A DNA stretch of 64,000 nt from Acidobacteriota bacterium (GCA_016710075.1 JADJLO010000006.1:174501-238500), one strand, 5' to 3'. Positions 1 through 10,319 are shown, numbered from the stretch's first letter. Program-made: numbers and translations. The notes: a model not told the origin generated them from the sequence alone.

Positions 1-2
1 CC

Positions 3-1484
3 TGCAAGAGCAATCCCATGCTGGTCGAACGCAACCCGCAGCAGCGAATCTACTGGGGCGAGTTGCATGGACATTCCGGGTGGGAGGAAGGCGTTGGCAC
101 GGTGCCGCGTTATTATGAATTTGCGCGTGATGTCGCATATCTCGATTTCGCGTCGCTCACCGGGCACGACCTGTTCCTCTCGAAGAAAGGCTGGGAGGAG
201 ATTCGCAGCGAAACCGAGAAGGCCAATCGTTCCGGCCAATTCGTAGCGTACATGGGTTATGAATGGACTCAACAGTTCATCAACGGCGGTCATCACAACG
301 TCTTTTTCAAAACCGACAAGGGGAATTATGTCACGCGCTGGGAGGCTCCGAAGCCAAACCTGCTTTATGAAAAGCTGCGCGCGATTGATGCTACCGACAA
401 CGTGCTGATCATTCCGCACGCCCACGAACCGGGCGACTGGAATTACAACGACAGTGAGATGGAGCGCCTTGTCGAAATCTTCTCGATGCACGGCAGCTTT
501 GAATATTTCGGACAGCGGTATCTGCGACGCGGCTATCGCATGGGCTTTGTCGCCGCGAGTGACGATCACACCGGCCATCCCGGCTATAGCCCGGCGATGA
601 TCTCGACCCGCAACGGCCTGGCGGCAGTCTATTCCGACAAGCTGGATCGTGACGGCATCTGGCGCGGGATGAAGCAGCGCGCGACATACGCCACAAGCAA
701 TGCCCTTCGGCCTGTGGTTCGCATGTCGGTAGACGACAAGCGCGTCGGCGAAGCTGTTTCAACCGGCGTCATTCCAACGCTCAAAGCCCGGGTGCTCGGC
801 ACTGCGGCGATCGATCATATCGATGTCATTCACAACGGGCAGGTAGAATACCGTCGGGATTACCTGACTCCGCGCCCGTCCGATCCGACCGCTGTTCAGG
901 TCATGTTCTTCACTCCAACCGAAACCCAGGGCGACACCGTCGCTTCACCCAAAGGCGGCTGGGGTTGGGAAGGCTGGATCGAAGTCACCGGCGGCAAGAT
1001 CGCTTCGATCGAACCGCTCAACGTCGATCATTACACCGACCAGTTTCATCGTGTGGATGACCAGCATATCTGGTTCTCCTGCCGCACTCGCGGCGATTTC
1101 GACGGAGTTCTGATCCGGCTGGCTCAATCGCCCGCCGATACGCAGGTTCGCGTCATCGTATCGAATCTCGCCGGAGCAGCCGGCGGAACCGGCGCATCGG
1201 GCAATCCAACCTGGGCAGTCAGCATACCCAGTCGAAAGCCATTGCATGAGACGACCTTCAAACTCAGCGATGTGGCTCAGAAACAAGGTGAATATAAATT
1301 GACGCCGACCCATACCGTCTTTGCCCGCAAGGCCAGGGCCAATGCGGAATGGGACGTCTCATTCAGCTACCGCCCGACAAAAGCCCCGGCGCAGGACGAT
1401 TATTATTACCTTCGTGTAGTCCAGATAGACGGCGAGGCCGCATGGGTTTCGCCCGTATGGATCGGCGAACAAAAGAAGAAATAG
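3..1484 (+). CDS. DUF3604 family protein, 5' truncated by window edge
   Basis: C-terminal part of a DUF3604 protein, a PHP-like metal-dependent family of unproven activity common in Acidobacteriota. The frame is open to the window edge (Cys-Lys-Ser-Asn-Pro precede the first Met at 18), so the true start lies upstream. Visible PHP-type metal motifs, in order, are GELHGHS near residue 14, TGHD, IIPHAHE and ASDDHTG. The C-terminal third is a beta-rich domain ending in a VSPVWIG segment, matching the end of the second DUF3604 protein at 7261-9843. An arylsulfatase follows 70 bp downstream after a hairpin. Family assignment is firm; substrate unknown. Confidence 0.85.
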   Translation, partial: CKSNPMLVERNPQQRIYWGELHGHSGWEEGVGTVPRYYEFARDVAYLDFASLTGHDLFLSKKGWEEIRSETEKANRSGQFVAYMGYEWTQQFINGGHHNVFFKTDKGNYVTRWEAPKPNLLYEKLRAIDATDNVLIIPHAHEPGDWNYNDSEMERLVEIFSMHGSFEYFGQRYLRRGYRMGFVAASDDHTGHPGYSPAMISTRNGLAAVYSDKLDRDGIWRGMKQRATYATSNALRPVVRMSVDDKRVGEAVSTGVIPTLKARVLGTAAIDHIDVIHNGQVEYRRDYLTPRPSDPTAVQVMFFTPTETQGDTVASPKGGWGWEGWIEVTGGKIASIEPLNVDHYTDQFHRVDDQHIWFSCRTRGDFDGVLIRLAQSPADTQVRVIVSNLAGAAGGTGASGNPTWAVSIPSRKPLHETTFKLSDVAQKQGEYKLTPTHTVFARKARANAEWDVSFSYRPTKAPAQDDYYYLRVVQIDGEAAWVSPVWIGEQKKK

Positions 1485-1509
1485 CTAACATCAGTTAGTA
1501 AGAAATACG

Positions 1510-1533
1510 GCGCCTCACAATTTTGTGAGGCGC
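1510..1533 (+). terminator. Hairpin terminator after DUF3604 gene
   Basis: A perfect 11-bp inverted repeat, GCGCCTCACAA then TT then TTGTGAGGCGC, followed by TCTTTAT. It lies between the DUF3604 stop and the sulfatase ribosome-binding site. The same GGCGCCTCAC arm recurs at 13694-13725 beside the histone-like gene. Confidence 0.6.
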
Positions 1534-1556
1534 TCTTTATCTCTGGAGGATGATTG

Positions 1557-3863
1557 ATGAAAAAAGGTCACATTGCCATTGCCACAGGTTTAGGACTGGC
1601 GCTCGGAGCCCTTGTGATATTTATCGGAAGTATGGTCGTCTCGGCGCAACAGCAGGAGCGCGGCGTCGTCGGAAGGACATACAAGGAATCTAAGCCGCAA
1701 TGGGAGACGCCCGTGCAGGCGCCGGCAGGCGCCCCGAATGTCATCTACCTGGTGCTCGACGATGTTGGCTTCGCACAGCTTGGCAGCTACGGCTCCGAGA
1801 TCAAGACGCCGAACCTGGACAAACTGGCTGCAGGCGGATTGCGTTACGCTAATTTTCACACGACGGCGCTCTGTTCGCCTTCGCGCGCGGCGCTGCTGAC
1901 CGGCGACAATCATCACTCCAACCATCTGGGCATCATCACAGAGTATGCCACCGGTTATCCGGGTTACGACGGGCGTATGCCGCGCAACCAGGGCACGCTT
2001 GCCGAGATTCTCAAGCCGGCGGGCTACAGCACCTTTTACGTGGGCAAGTGGCACCAAACGCCGGCGGATGAAACCAGCAATGCCGGGCCGTTCGACCGCT
2101 GGCCGCTGGGAATGGGTTTTGAACGGTTCTACGGCTTTATCGGCGGCGAGACGAATCAATGGTTTCCGCATCTGTCAGAAGACAATCGCAACATCGAGGC
2201 GCCTTTGCGCCCCGGCTATCATCTGACAGAAGATCTGACCGACCACGCAATCCAGTTCGTCGCACAGCAGAAACAGGTGACGCCGGACAAACCGTTCTTC
2301 CTCAATCTGGCATACGGCGCGGCTCACGCTCCTCTGCACGCGCCGAAAAAATATATCGATATGTATCGCGGAAAATTCGACAAGGGCTGGGATATCGTTC
2401 GCCAGGAGACTCTTGAAAGGCAGAAACAGATGGGCATAGTCCCGGCCAATACAGTCCTGCCTCCGCGCAACGACGATATCAAAGCGTGGGATGCTTTGAC
2501 CGATGATGAGCGGCGCTTGTACGCCCGCCTCCAGGAAGTCTTTGCCGGATTTTTGACGCACGCGGATGAGAACATCGGCAGATTGATCTCATTCCTTGCA
2601 TCCCATGGTCTGATGGAGAACACCCTGTTCATCGTAGTCTCGGACAATGGCGCCAGCCAGGAAGGCCGGCTGACCGGCAGCTTCAACGAATCGCTCTATT
2701 TCAACGAAGTGCCGGAGAACATGGCGCTCAACCTCAAGTTGATCGATGAGATGGGCGGGCCGATGACCTATCCTCATTACCCCATGGGCTGGGCGATGGC
2801 CGGCAACACTCCATTCAAACGATACAAACAGAACACCCACGCGGGGGGCAACACCGATCCGTTCATCGTCCACTGGCCGAAAGGCATCAAGGAAAAAGGC
2901 GCGATCAGGACTCAGTATCACCACCTGATTGACGTCACACCGACTGTGCTTGAAGCCATCGGCCTTAAACAGCCGCGCACAATCAACGGAGTTGAACAGC
3001 GCCCGTTCGACGGCGGCGGCATGCTATACAGTTTCAACGAAGCAAAAGCTCCCAGCCGGCATGAGACGCAGTACTTCGAGATGATCGGCCATCGCGCCCT
3101 CTACCACAAAGGATGGAAGGCCGTTGCTTATCACGAACGCGGCACGGATTTCGATCAGGACAAGTGGGAGTTGTATCACGTTGATGAAGACTTTTCGGAA
3201 AGCAACGATCTGGCGGCCAAAGAACCGGCTAAACTACGCGACCTGATCGAACGGTGGTGGACCGAAGCCGGCAAATACAATGTGCTGCCTCTCGATGATC
3301 GCGGCACTGCGCGCGCCCTCGAGCAGCCGCGCAACATTCGCCCGCGCACTACCGTGACACTGCTGCCTGGAATGCCAACGGCGCCCGGCGGCACGGCGCT
3401 CAATGTCCGAAATCGCTCTCACAGCATTACGGCCGAAGTCGACATCCCGTCAAGCGGAACTCAAGGCGTTCTGCTCAGCCTTGGAGGTCGCTTTGCCGGC
3501 TACAGTTTGTACGTCCAGCAGAACAGGCTCCATTACGCCTATAACTTCCTCGGCCTTGAGCGCTTCATCATCAGCGCCTCTGAACCATTACCCTCCGGCG
3601 CCTCAAAACTCCGCATGGAATTTACCTCCACTGGAAGAGGACAGGGCTCCGTTAAACTTTTCGTCAACGATAAGATTGTCGGCGAAGGATTGGTGCCACG
3701 CACAGTCCCAATGACCTACGGGCTGAGCGAAGGTGTTACCGCGGGACGCGATCCGGGGACTCCCGTCACGGAAAGCTATCAATCGCCTTTCGCTTTCACC
3801 GGCAATCTCAAAAAAGTAGTGATGGAGTTGACGCCTGATCCAGCCGGGAATAAGCGTAATTGA
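1557..3863 (+). CDS. Arylsulfatase, exported
   Basis: Sulfatase of the alkaline-phosphatase superfamily that hydrolyses sulfate esters, here probably periplasmic. An N-terminal hydrophobic segment (about residues 8-30, ending VVSAQ) looks like a signal peptide. The metal-binding LVLDDVG motif sits near residue 68, and the CSPSRAALLTG signature near residue 106 carries the Cys that is converted to formylglycine. VGKWH and VSDNG motifs follow. A C-terminal beta-sandwich of about 150 residues follows the catalytic domain. ATG at 1557 is chosen over an upstream TTG at 1554 because GGAGGA at 1545-1550 is 6 nt away. Same strand as the preceding DUF3604 gene. Substrate cannot be read from sequence. 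Confidence 0.93.
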   Translation: MKKGHIAIATGLGLALGALVIFIGSMVVSAQQQERGVVGRTYKESKPQWETPVQAPAGAPNVIYLVLDDVGFAQLGSYGSEIKTPNLDKLAAGGLRYANFHTTALCSPSRAALLTGDNHHSNHLGIITEYATGYPGYDGRMPRNQGTLAEILKPAGYSTFYVGKWHQTPADETSNAGPFDRWPLGMGFERFYGFIGGETNQWFPHLSEDNRNIEAPLRPGYHLTEDLTDHAIQFVAQQKQVTPDKPFFLNLAYGAAHAPLHAPKKYIDMYRGKFDKGWDIVRQETLERQKQMGIVPANTVLPPRNDDIKAWDALTDDERRLYARLQEVFAGFLTHADENIGRLISFLASHGLMENTLFIVVSDNGASQEGRLTGSFNESLYFNEVPENMALNLKLIDEMGGPMTYPHYPMGWAMAGNTPFKRYKQNTHAGGNTDPFIVHWPKGIKEKGAIRTQYHHLIDVTPTVLEAIGLKQPRTINGVEQRPFDGGGMLYSFNEAKAPSRHETQYFEMIGHRALYHKGWKAVAYHERGTDFDQDKWELYHVDEDFSESNDLAAKEPAKLRDLIERWWTEAGKYNVLPLDDRGTARALEQPRNIRPRTTVTLLPGMPTAPGGTALNVRNRSHSITAEVDIPSSGTQGVLLSLGGRFAGYSLYVQQNRLHYAYNFLGLERFIISASEPLPSGASKLRMEFTSTGRGQGSVKLFVNDKIVGEGLVPRTVPMTYGLSEGVTAGRDPGTPVTESYQSPFAFTGNLKKVVMELTPDPAGNKRN

Positions 3864-3903
3864 TTAACTGAAGACTGGGGGAATTGAATTTATTTGAATT
3901 CCA

Positions 3904-3946
3904 GGAGCGTATGGAGTGCGTCGAGCCACCGCACTCCATACGCTCC
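3904..3946. repeat. Palindromic intergenic repeat
   Basis: A 17-bp perfect inverted repeat (left arm GGAGCGTATGGAGTGCG) with a 9-nt loop containing TCGAGCC, between the convergent sulfatase and MFS genes. The arrangement resembles the hairpin at 26984-27015, so the two may belong to one family. It could also act as a bidirectional terminator. Confidence 0.75.
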
Positions 3947-3970
3947 GCGACCTGAAATGACTGAATCTGT

Positions 3971-5263
3971 TTAATTATGTAACCCGGCTTCATTCCGCTG
4001 AACTCGCTCAAGGTCGGTTTGATAACGCCTGGCGGCGAAGAAGAGCGGTATCAAAGAAAAATATCCAATGGCAGTACAGACTATCAGACCGCGCCAGAGA
4101 CTCTGAGCATCGCCGATCTTTGCCGCCACCAGTGGTCCAAGTCCGGTTCCGATGATATTGATGATCAGCAGCAGGAATGCGACAGTGGTCGCGCGAATCT
4201 TCACCGGGGCAAGATCCTGCACCGTTGCGAAGATCGGCCCATACCAGCTCAGCGAAGCAAATGTCGCCAGAAGCCAGGTGACATAGAACATCTTGTTAGG
4301 CGCATCGATCGGCAGCGTGTAGAACCCGATCGAGACTGGTATGAATAAGATGCTTTGGATGAAGACATACCACAGCCTGCCGCCGGACCATCGTCTATGA
4401 AACCAGTCGCTGAGCACACCCGCTCCTGTTGTGCCGGTCAATCCGACAATGACGACAAAGATGCCATTGATCGTTCCAATAGTCCGAAAATCCATCCCGC
4501 GCTCCCTGACCAGCCAGGTGAAGACAAGGCTGCCCGCGCTCGTCGAAAAGTTGATGAATACAGCCGCTGTGATCGTCAACCATAATGCAGGTGTGCGGCG
4601 AAGAGTCGCAAACAGACTCCGGTAGATTTCAGCCGTGGTCAGGTTTGTAATCTCCGCTGTGGCGGCAACAGATTCTTCAGATGCCCCGCGTGGTGGCGTT
4701 TTGATCAGCAGCACCAGGGGCGTCAAAATCAGCCCCAGTATTCCCAGAGCGTAAAAACAACTCCTCCAGCCGTATGTTGGAGCCAGTTGTCCGACAATAA
4801 TCAGGCTCAGACCCGATCCCAGCGATACCCCGGAATAATAAATACCGGTCGCCATCGCCCGATTCTTCGCCGGAAAGGCATCACTCAGTATCGAGAGCGA
4901 TGCCGGCGTCAGCGTCGCTTCGCCGACACCCACAAACATGCGTGCAAGAGCCAGATGCAGAAAATTGGATGCCGCCCCCGAAGCCGCAGTCAGCCCGCTC
5001 CACAACCCGAGCCCGCCTGCAATCAAGCGCTGCCGGCTCCACCGGTCAGCGATCGATGCCATGATCATCCCCATCAGCGTGTAGAAGACCAGAAAAATAT
5101 ACCCGTACAACCACGCGATATCCGTCAGCTTGAGGTTCAGCTCTTTTGTCAGCATCGGCGCCAGATTGACTATCAACTGCCGGTCGACAAAGTTGAGGAC
5201 GTTCAAGCCGGTCAGAAATAACAGCAGTATCCAGGCCTTGCGCATTGATGGTCGTTGGCTCAT
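3971..5263 (-). CDS. MFS transporter (spinster-like)
   Basis: A 430-residue major facilitator with about twelve hydrophobic segments. The first carries the LNFVDRQLIV motif typical of the spinster/hexuronate branch, and the loop between segments 2 and 3 carries DRWSRQRLI, the usual Asp-Arg-x-x-x-Arg signature. Full length for the family. It faces the sulfatase gene across a palindrome, and its promoter region shares 32 of 39 bases with that of the DUF3604 gene starting at 10319, so it probably belongs to the same regulon and may import or export the product of those enzymes. The transported molecule is unknown. Confidence 0.88.
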   Translation of the reverse strand: MSQRPSMRKAWILLLFLTGLNVLNFVDRQLIVNLAPMLTKELNLKLTDIAWLYGYIFLVFYTLMGMIMASIADRWSRQRLIAGGLGLWSGLTAASGAASNFLHLALARMFVGVGEATLTPASLSILSDAFPAKNRAMATGIYYSGVSLGSGLSLIIVGQLAPTYGWRSCFYALGILGLILTPLVLLIKTPPRGASEESVAATAEITNLTTAEIYRSLFATLRRTPALWLTITAAVFINFSTSAGSLVFTWLVRERGMDFRTIGTINGIFVVIVGLTGTTGAGVLSDWFHRRWSGGRLWYVFIQSILFIPVSIGFYTLPIDAPNKMFYVTWLLATFASLSWYGPIFATVQDLAPVKIRATTVAFLLLIINIIGTGLGPLVAAKIGDAQSLWRGLIVCTAIGYFSLIPLFFAARRYQTDLERVQRNEAGLHN

Positions 5264-5321
5264 ATCTCGTGCTCGATGATTGTTTTTGAGTGCACCGGAA
5301 GTGGTGAAATCCGAACACGTG

Positions 5322-5360
5322 GATTATGTACTAACTGGTCGGTAAGTCCAGCCTTTTGCA
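5322..5360 (-). promoter_or_regulatory. Promoter with TetR-type operator for the MFS gene
   Basis: On the minus strand TGGACT, a 16-nt spacer and CATAAT make a plausible -35/-10 pair, about 60 nt upstream of the MFS start. The spacer holds the imperfect palindrome TACTAACTGGTCGGTA (5329-5344, plus strand), which resembles TetR/AcrR operators. A near copy lies at 10366-10404 before another gene of the same cluster. Confidence 0.6.
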
Positions 5361-5386
5361 GTCGAAATTGTCGGGCAGGCAGGGCA

Positions 5387-5416
5387 CGGGACGCACGCGG
5401 GGAAACGCGCGTCCCG
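5387..5416. other. GC-rich hairpin in 5264-5646 intergenic region
   Basis: Arms CGGGACGCACGCG and CGCGCGTCCCG pair with a two-base bulge. Apart from this hairpin and the MFS promoter, I see no gene or other signal in the 380 bp between the MFS gene and the reductase gene. Confidence 0.45.
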
Positions 5417-5646
5417 GAATCTTGTTAGGTGATCGCAGCGGCAGAGGCGGGTATCTGCGCGAATCAGGGAATAAAATGAGGATTGATAACCTGACTGAGT
5501 TGCCGGATTATTTCCTTGATCCCATAGCCGAATCCTGTGATTTCATGGGGGCCTGACATGTGTTATAAACACATTGAATGTAATCGGACGTTCTGTAAAA
5601 ACTCTGCAAGTAAGGCCGGAATTTACTGATAGGACATTTTTTAAAT

Positions 5647-6072
<426 letters not shown>

Positions 6073-6204
6073 GTTCAGATCAAGACTTCATCTAGTTGGT
6101 TAAATAACTTCAAAACCGATTTCTTTCAGGTATTTGAAAGTGGGATCATAAAAATCAGGATTACGTGTCGAATCCTCTGAGTCTCCTGCAGGAACTCGAA
6201 AATA

Positions 6205-7200
6205 TTGAATATGCTTAAAAAGAACAAAACACCAATTCCGGATTCCTACTGGCTTGAGCCTGATTCTATCCTTGCCGGGGAGTATCCCGGGGCAAAAGTC
6301 GAAGCCGAGGCGAGGAAGAAGATCAGGGCCTTCCTCGATTCCGGTATCACATACTTCATTGACCTCACGGAAGCGCATGAACCGCTTGAGCCCTATGATC
6401 ACTTATTGCATGAAGAGGCAGGGAAGCTGGGAATCCTAGCCATCCACAAGCGCATGCCGATAATGGATGTCAGCGTTCCGACCGAAGATTACATGAATGA
6501 GATTCTGGAAGCCATCGATGAAGCTCTTGAGCAGGACCATAAGATCTACATTCACTGCTGGGGAGGGGTGGGGCGGACAGGAACCGTTGCGGGCTGTTAC
6601 CTCGTCGATCAAGGGTTGAGCGGCGAAGATGCGCTGGCGGAACTGTCACGCCTTCGCGCCAAAACGCCAAAAAAACACAAGAGTTCTCCGGAAACCAGGG
6701 AGCAGGAAGAGATGATCCGCAAATGGGAAACGCCTGAAATCCCTCAGGATGAGGCCTTGAAAATCGCTAATGAGCCGCTGGAAGAAGCATTGGAAATAAT
6801 ATCCAGGTTCAATCTGGTTCTGGCGGGAAGCATGTCTGATGCCGTTCTGATGATTCTGACCGAAACATCGGAAGATGATATTGACCAGTCGGGTTTTTCA
6901 TTATGCCAGCTTGATGATCCGGACCTGACGGTAATGATTGCCTTCACCGATATGGCTGTGGCTCGACAGTTTGCCGAGGAGCACGAAAAGAATCTGGTAA
7001 TTATCCCGGCTAAAGACTATTTGACGGTTTTATTTGAAGAGGATGAAGGGCAGCCTGATTACGACGGAGTCCTGTTCAATCCCGGGACAATCCATTCGAA
7101 AATCTTTTCCAAGGATAATTTAGAGGAAATTTACGATTTGATTTGCGAGTTTGAATCGGACGAAGACTTGGAGGATGCGGAATTGGAAGATGATGAATAG
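6205..7200 (+). CDS. Dual-specificity-type tyrosine phosphatase fused to SseB-like domain
   Basis: Residues 1-165 form a cysteine-dependent protein phosphatase with the P-loop HCWGGVGRTG. The nucleophile is Cys 118, and Asp 88 in PIMDVSVP is the likely general acid. Residues 190-325 resemble the SseB N-terminal domain (FTDMAVARQFAEE, then VLFNPG), followed by an acidic tail of Asp and Glu. The combination is unusual and suggests a cytosolic regulator acting on phosphoproteins. The start could be TTG 6205 (11 nt after AGGA) or ATG 6211. Phosphatase call firm, SseB call moderate. Confidence 0.8.
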   Translation: MNMLKKNKTPIPDSYWLEPDSILAGEYPGAKVEAEARKKIRAFLDSGITYFIDLTEAHEPLEPYDHLLHEEAGKLGILAIHKRMPIMDVSVPTEDYMNEILEAIDEALEQDHKIYIHCWGGVGRTGTVAGCYLVDQGLSGEDALAELSRLRAKTPKKHKSSPETREQEEMIRKWETPEIPQDEALKIANEPLEEALEIISRFNLVLAGSMSDAVLMILTETSEDDIDQSGFSLCQLDDPDLTVMIAFTDMAVARQFAEEHEKNLVIIPAKDYLTVLFEEDEGQPDYDGVLFNPGTIHSKIFSKDNLEEIYDLICEFESDEDLEDAELEDDE

Positions 7201-7218
7201 TAAACGCATGGAGTTCCA

Positions 7219-7258
7219 AACGCATGGAGTTCCGCCTTCAGGCGGAACTCCATGCGTT
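7219..7258. repeat. Palindromic repeat, GCATGGAGTTCCGCC family
   Basis: An 18-bp perfect stem (arm AACGCATGGAGTTCCGCC) with loop TTCA, preceded by a partial copy at 7204-7217. It lies between the convergent phosphatase and DUF3604 genes. Related copies are at 29545-29610 and 53941-54100. Confidence 0.85.
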
Positions 7259-7260
7259 CA

Positions 7261-9843
7261 TCACTTCTTCTTGTAAGTGATCCACATCGGTGAGACCCAG
7301 ACAATTTCTCCATCCTGCTGTTCTCCACGCACATAGTAATAACTTTGCTTGCCGGCCTCGGCCCTCTCATCGCGCCATGAGAATTGGACTGTGGCTGACC
7401 GTGGTTCGACGCTGTAGACATATTTATTGTCTTTGACGATGACGACTTTCGAGAACGGGGCAGTGCCTGTGAGTTTGATTTCAAGCGATGGCGGAGAAGT
7501 GGTCTCGAACTGATCGCCCATCAGATGAGAGCCGCTGCGCACATCGGCAAGGATATCGTCCGTCGCGCCGTAGACATGGCGCTGTTGAAATGCCTTGAGA
7601 ATGCCCTGCCGCGTGGGTTCTGTGACCAGCAGATTGCAGTAGCTCATATGGAGTGGAAATGTGGTCGGAGCTGGCCTCGAAGCCAAGCTTGTAGCCTTTC
7701 TCGAGCGCGAGGACGAAACCCCGGGACGCCAGCCGCCGATCGAATCCTGGGCAGAGTTGGACCGCGGAGCATCGGGCATTTCGTAATTCTGGCGGTCACC
7801 CTGATAGATCTCGACGATGGGCTCTACGAGCGGATCGTTGTCCCGCCAGTCCGTCCCCATGTTTGTGCCGGATGTGTGAGACGCCACGATACCGTTGAAA
7901 TATTTGAGGTATCGATAAAGCATCTGTGTGTCGGGCGCGTTGCCGGTTGAATCCTCGGACATTTTCGGCAGGCGGGGGAGCGTTCGAATGCCGCGTTCGG
8001 CAAAGATGATGTTGCGGTGTCCTTCCGGGTATTGCACGCTTCGTTCGTAGCTGAACATAGGGGTGAACGTACCGGGCAGATGAAAAAGATCGGTCAATTT
8101 CTGAGTCAGCCACCAGGTGTATTCGCGCCCGTGGCCGTTGTCGTGATCGCAGCATCCCACCCAGTCCATCGAGGAAGCATCGAGCACATAGCGGAACGAA
8201 TCCCAGATGGAGCCATCGCTGCCGCCGTCCATCGAAATTTCCGTGTGGCGATGGAATTCGCCGCGCAGAATGCGATATTCCTGCTTGCCCAGTGTGGTGC
8301 GGTATTCGCGCAGGCGGCGAGCGTTTGGAGTGTCAGCATTGCTGCCGGCGGCAACTGATGGAGCGGCCGCGGGCTGCAGTTGCATCTGCTTTACCGGATC
8401 GCTGATGACCATTCGCGATGCGAACAGATTGTTGTTGTAGGGATCGCTCCCGGCCTGATAAAGGGCCACGCGAGGGACGAACTGCTGCCGGCCGTCGCTT
8501 GAACCAACAATGAGCAGTTCGCCTGCGGCAGTCGAAGCCAGAGCCGGGCGATTATCGAGCAGGTTGTCGCTGTGATTGATGAAGATCGGATTCGTCCAAG
8601 ACTGGCCATCGTAAGCAACGACGTTTTCGAACCAGACGCTGCCGATGCCGGACCACCACGTCGGGTGGGCGGTTCGATAAGCCAGGAAGATGCGCCCGTT
8701 GCGATCGGAGAGCAAACGCGGGTAACTGTTGCGCGGGCGCGCGGGCGGTTGCGGCGGCTGATTGGGGCGGCGATTCTTTGACAGTTCCGGACTGGGTTGG
8801 ATTCCCTGGACTGGATCGCTTTGTCGCGAGGGCGCATCGACGCGCACCCTGCCGCTGCCGGGAAGCACCGCTCCTACGTCTGCCGGGGAGAATACCTTTT
8901 CGCCCTCCCAGGCCTGCACACGGACCCATCGTCCATGGTACAGCCCGATGCCCGTGGTTTCATCGGCGCCGAAATCCTTGCCCCATCCTTCATCGCTCTC
9001 CTCCCAGGCTACCCACAGACGCCCCGAAGGATCGTAGGCAAGCGATGGGTATGCCTCGTAGCGAAGGCTCGCGGCGAGCGGTTTCTCTGCTCTCAGATTG
9101 CCGCTGCGATCGAACGATCGTGAGTAGATGTCGTAATCTCCCTTGCGGTAGCTGTCCCAGGCGATTGTGACATCGCCGGTCGTTGAAGCCGCAATCGCAG
9201 GATTCCATTCGTTGGAGTTGGTTGACGCGACTATGATCTCTTCCGAAAACCCATCTCCTTTTTGGCGCATTGCGCGAATCTGAGATCGTCCGTTTCGAAA
9301 TGCCTGCCAGGCGACAATCACATTTCCATTCGCATCGGTTGTGGCAACCGGCACAACATCCGGTCCGCTGTCAGCAGTCAGCTTGATCGTCCTGCCCGGG
9401 GTGCTTTTGACCACAGGGCGCGCGTAGAGGTCGAAGTTCCCGCCCTGATTTGCCGACCAGAAGACCCAGATCCGCTCCGAACCATCGGCTGCAACGGCCG
9501 GCTTGAACCGGTCGCCGCGTCCTTCGGTCATGGCTATGGGCTTTGACCAGACTGCGTTTGCGTATCGCGCCAGCATCAATTGATCGCCGTGGTTGACTTC
9601 TTTCAATTCGTCGAATTTCTTAATCTCATCGTCCGAAGGCAGCGTCCAGCGGATGCCTCTGAATTTCGGGTCGGCCGTGAAATGCAGATAAGCCACCCAG
9701 ACACCGCCGTCGCGGTCGGTCGCCGCGGCAGGATAATCCTGCTCATCGGGAGTTTTTGTGATGGCCGTGGCAGCGGGCACGCGATCGACCATCGCGCGGC
9801 CACCCAGAAACTTCAATGATTTGCCGTAGGTAATTTCCGCCAA
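7261..9843 (-). CDS. Propeller plus DUF3604 protein, main fragment (frameshifted)
   Basis: Residues 1-500 contain repeated blade-like segments (PAAATDRDGGVWVAY, PAVAADGSERIWVFW, PAIAASTTGDVTIAW) suggesting a beta-propeller. Residues 530-860 are a DUF3604 domain with GEFHRHT, GCCDHDNGHG and ASHTSG metal motifs. The N-terminus is not here: the exported start is the overlapping fragment 9813-10319, and a -1 shift near 9843 joins them. A second pair of compensating indels, near 7730 and 7650, garbles about 25 residues after GGWRPG; the neighbouring frame reads GFVLALEKGYKLGFEASSDH there, which restores the expected metal-binding SSDH. The joined protein would be about 1,020 residues, probably periplasmic. 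Confidence 0.82.
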   Translation of the reverse strand: MAEITYGKSLKFLGGRAMVDRVPAATAITKTPDEQDYPAAATDRDGGVWVAYLHFTADPKFRGIRWTLPSDDEIKKFDELKEVNHGDQLMLARYANAVWSKPIAMTEGRGDRFKPAVAADGSERIWVFWSANQGGNFDLYARPVVKSTPGRTIKLTADSGPDVVPVATTDANGNVIVAWQAFRNGRSQIRAMRQKGDGFSEEIIVASTNSNEWNPAIAASTTGDVTIAWDSYRKGDYDIYSRSFDRSGNLRAEKPLAASLRYEAYPSLAYDPSGRLWVAWEESDEGWGKDFGADETTGIGLYHGRWVRVQAWEGEKVFSPADVGAVLPGSGRVRVDAPSRQSDPVQGIQPSPELSKNRRPNQPPQPPARPRNSYPRLLSDRNGRIFLAYRTAHPTWWSGIGSVWFENVVAYDGQSWTNPIFINHSDNLLDNRPALASTAAGELLIVGSSDGRQQFVPRVALYQAGSDPYNNNLFASRMVISDPVKQMQLQPAAAPSVAAGSNADTPNARRLREYRTTLGKQEYRILRGEFHRHTEISMDGGSDGSIWDSFRYVLDASSMDWVGCCDHDNGHGREYTWWLTQKLTDLFHLPGTFTPMFSYERSVQYPEGHRNIIFAERGIRTLPRLPKMSEDSTGNAPDTQMLYRYLKYFNGIVASHTSGTNMGTDWRDNDPLVEPIVEIYQGDRQNYEMPDAPRSNSAQDSIGGWRPGVSSSRSRKATSLASRPAPTTFPLHMSYCNLLVTEPTRQGILKAFQQRHVYGATDDILADVRSGSHLMGDQFETTSPPSLEIKLTGTAPFSKVVIVKDNKYVYSVEPRSATVQFSWRDERAEAGKQSYYYVRGEQQDGEIVWVSPMWITYKKK

Positions 9844-10319
9844 GTTCGGAACCTGAATTCTCCCTGCGTGGTTTTGACAACGGCTTCAGTACTGCTGTTC
9901 GTCTTACTCAATGTGACTGTGACGCCGTTGGCGACAACATTCTGCCGCGCGGGATTCTGGGCAGATGCGAATGCGCGTGCAGGGCGTGTTGTCAGCTTCC
10001 ATCGGACGATACCTGTCGACCCGGCAGTCTCTTCAATACTGTCTCCTTCCATGAACCGCCACGGCTCGGTCCGGACGACTTCGCCGGCACTGATCTCGAA
10101 CGAACCATCCCAGACGCTGTTTTGAGTATCGGTCAAGCCCAGCAATATTCTGAAGCTCGTCTCTGTTTCATTCGGAGCTGTTGGCGGAGGAGCCTCGGCA
10201 TTGACCCTGCTGGTGCGTGTGTTTCGATCGATCGAGAGGTAGGACAACACGAATATTATCGTCACGATCAGCGCAAGTATCGAAATTGCAAAACGCCAGT
10301 TTTTCTTCTTCATGTTCAT
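9813..10319 (-). CDS. N-terminal, membrane-anchored part of the propeller/DUF3604 protein
   Basis: Starts at ATG 10319, 5 nt after AGGAGG. MNMKKKNW is followed by a hydrophobic segment (IAILALIVTII type) acting as signal or anchor, then a beta domain (LGLTDTQNSVWDGSFEISAG) of the kind that precedes the propeller in this family. The frame closes at 9813 after PTANH, but reading the other frame from 9846 gives QVPNLAEITYGKSLKFLGG, the normal continuation. I therefore treat this and 7261-9843 as one gene broken by an indel. The promoter at 10366-10404 matches that of the MFS gene. Confidence 0.75.
   Translation of the reverse strand: MNMKKKNWRFAISILALIVTIIFVLSYLSIDRNTRTSRVNAEAPPPTAPNETETSFRILLGLTDTQNSVWDGSFEISAGEVVRTEPWRFMEGDSIEETAGSTGIVRWKLTTRPARAFASAQNPARQNVVANGVTVTLSKTNSSTEAVVKTTQGEFRFRTWRKLPTANH

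Noticed and set aside
9813..9843. Programmed -1 frameshift in the propeller/DUF3604 gene
   Set aside because: No slippery heptamer or downstream structure, and the same gene has other unprogrammed indels.
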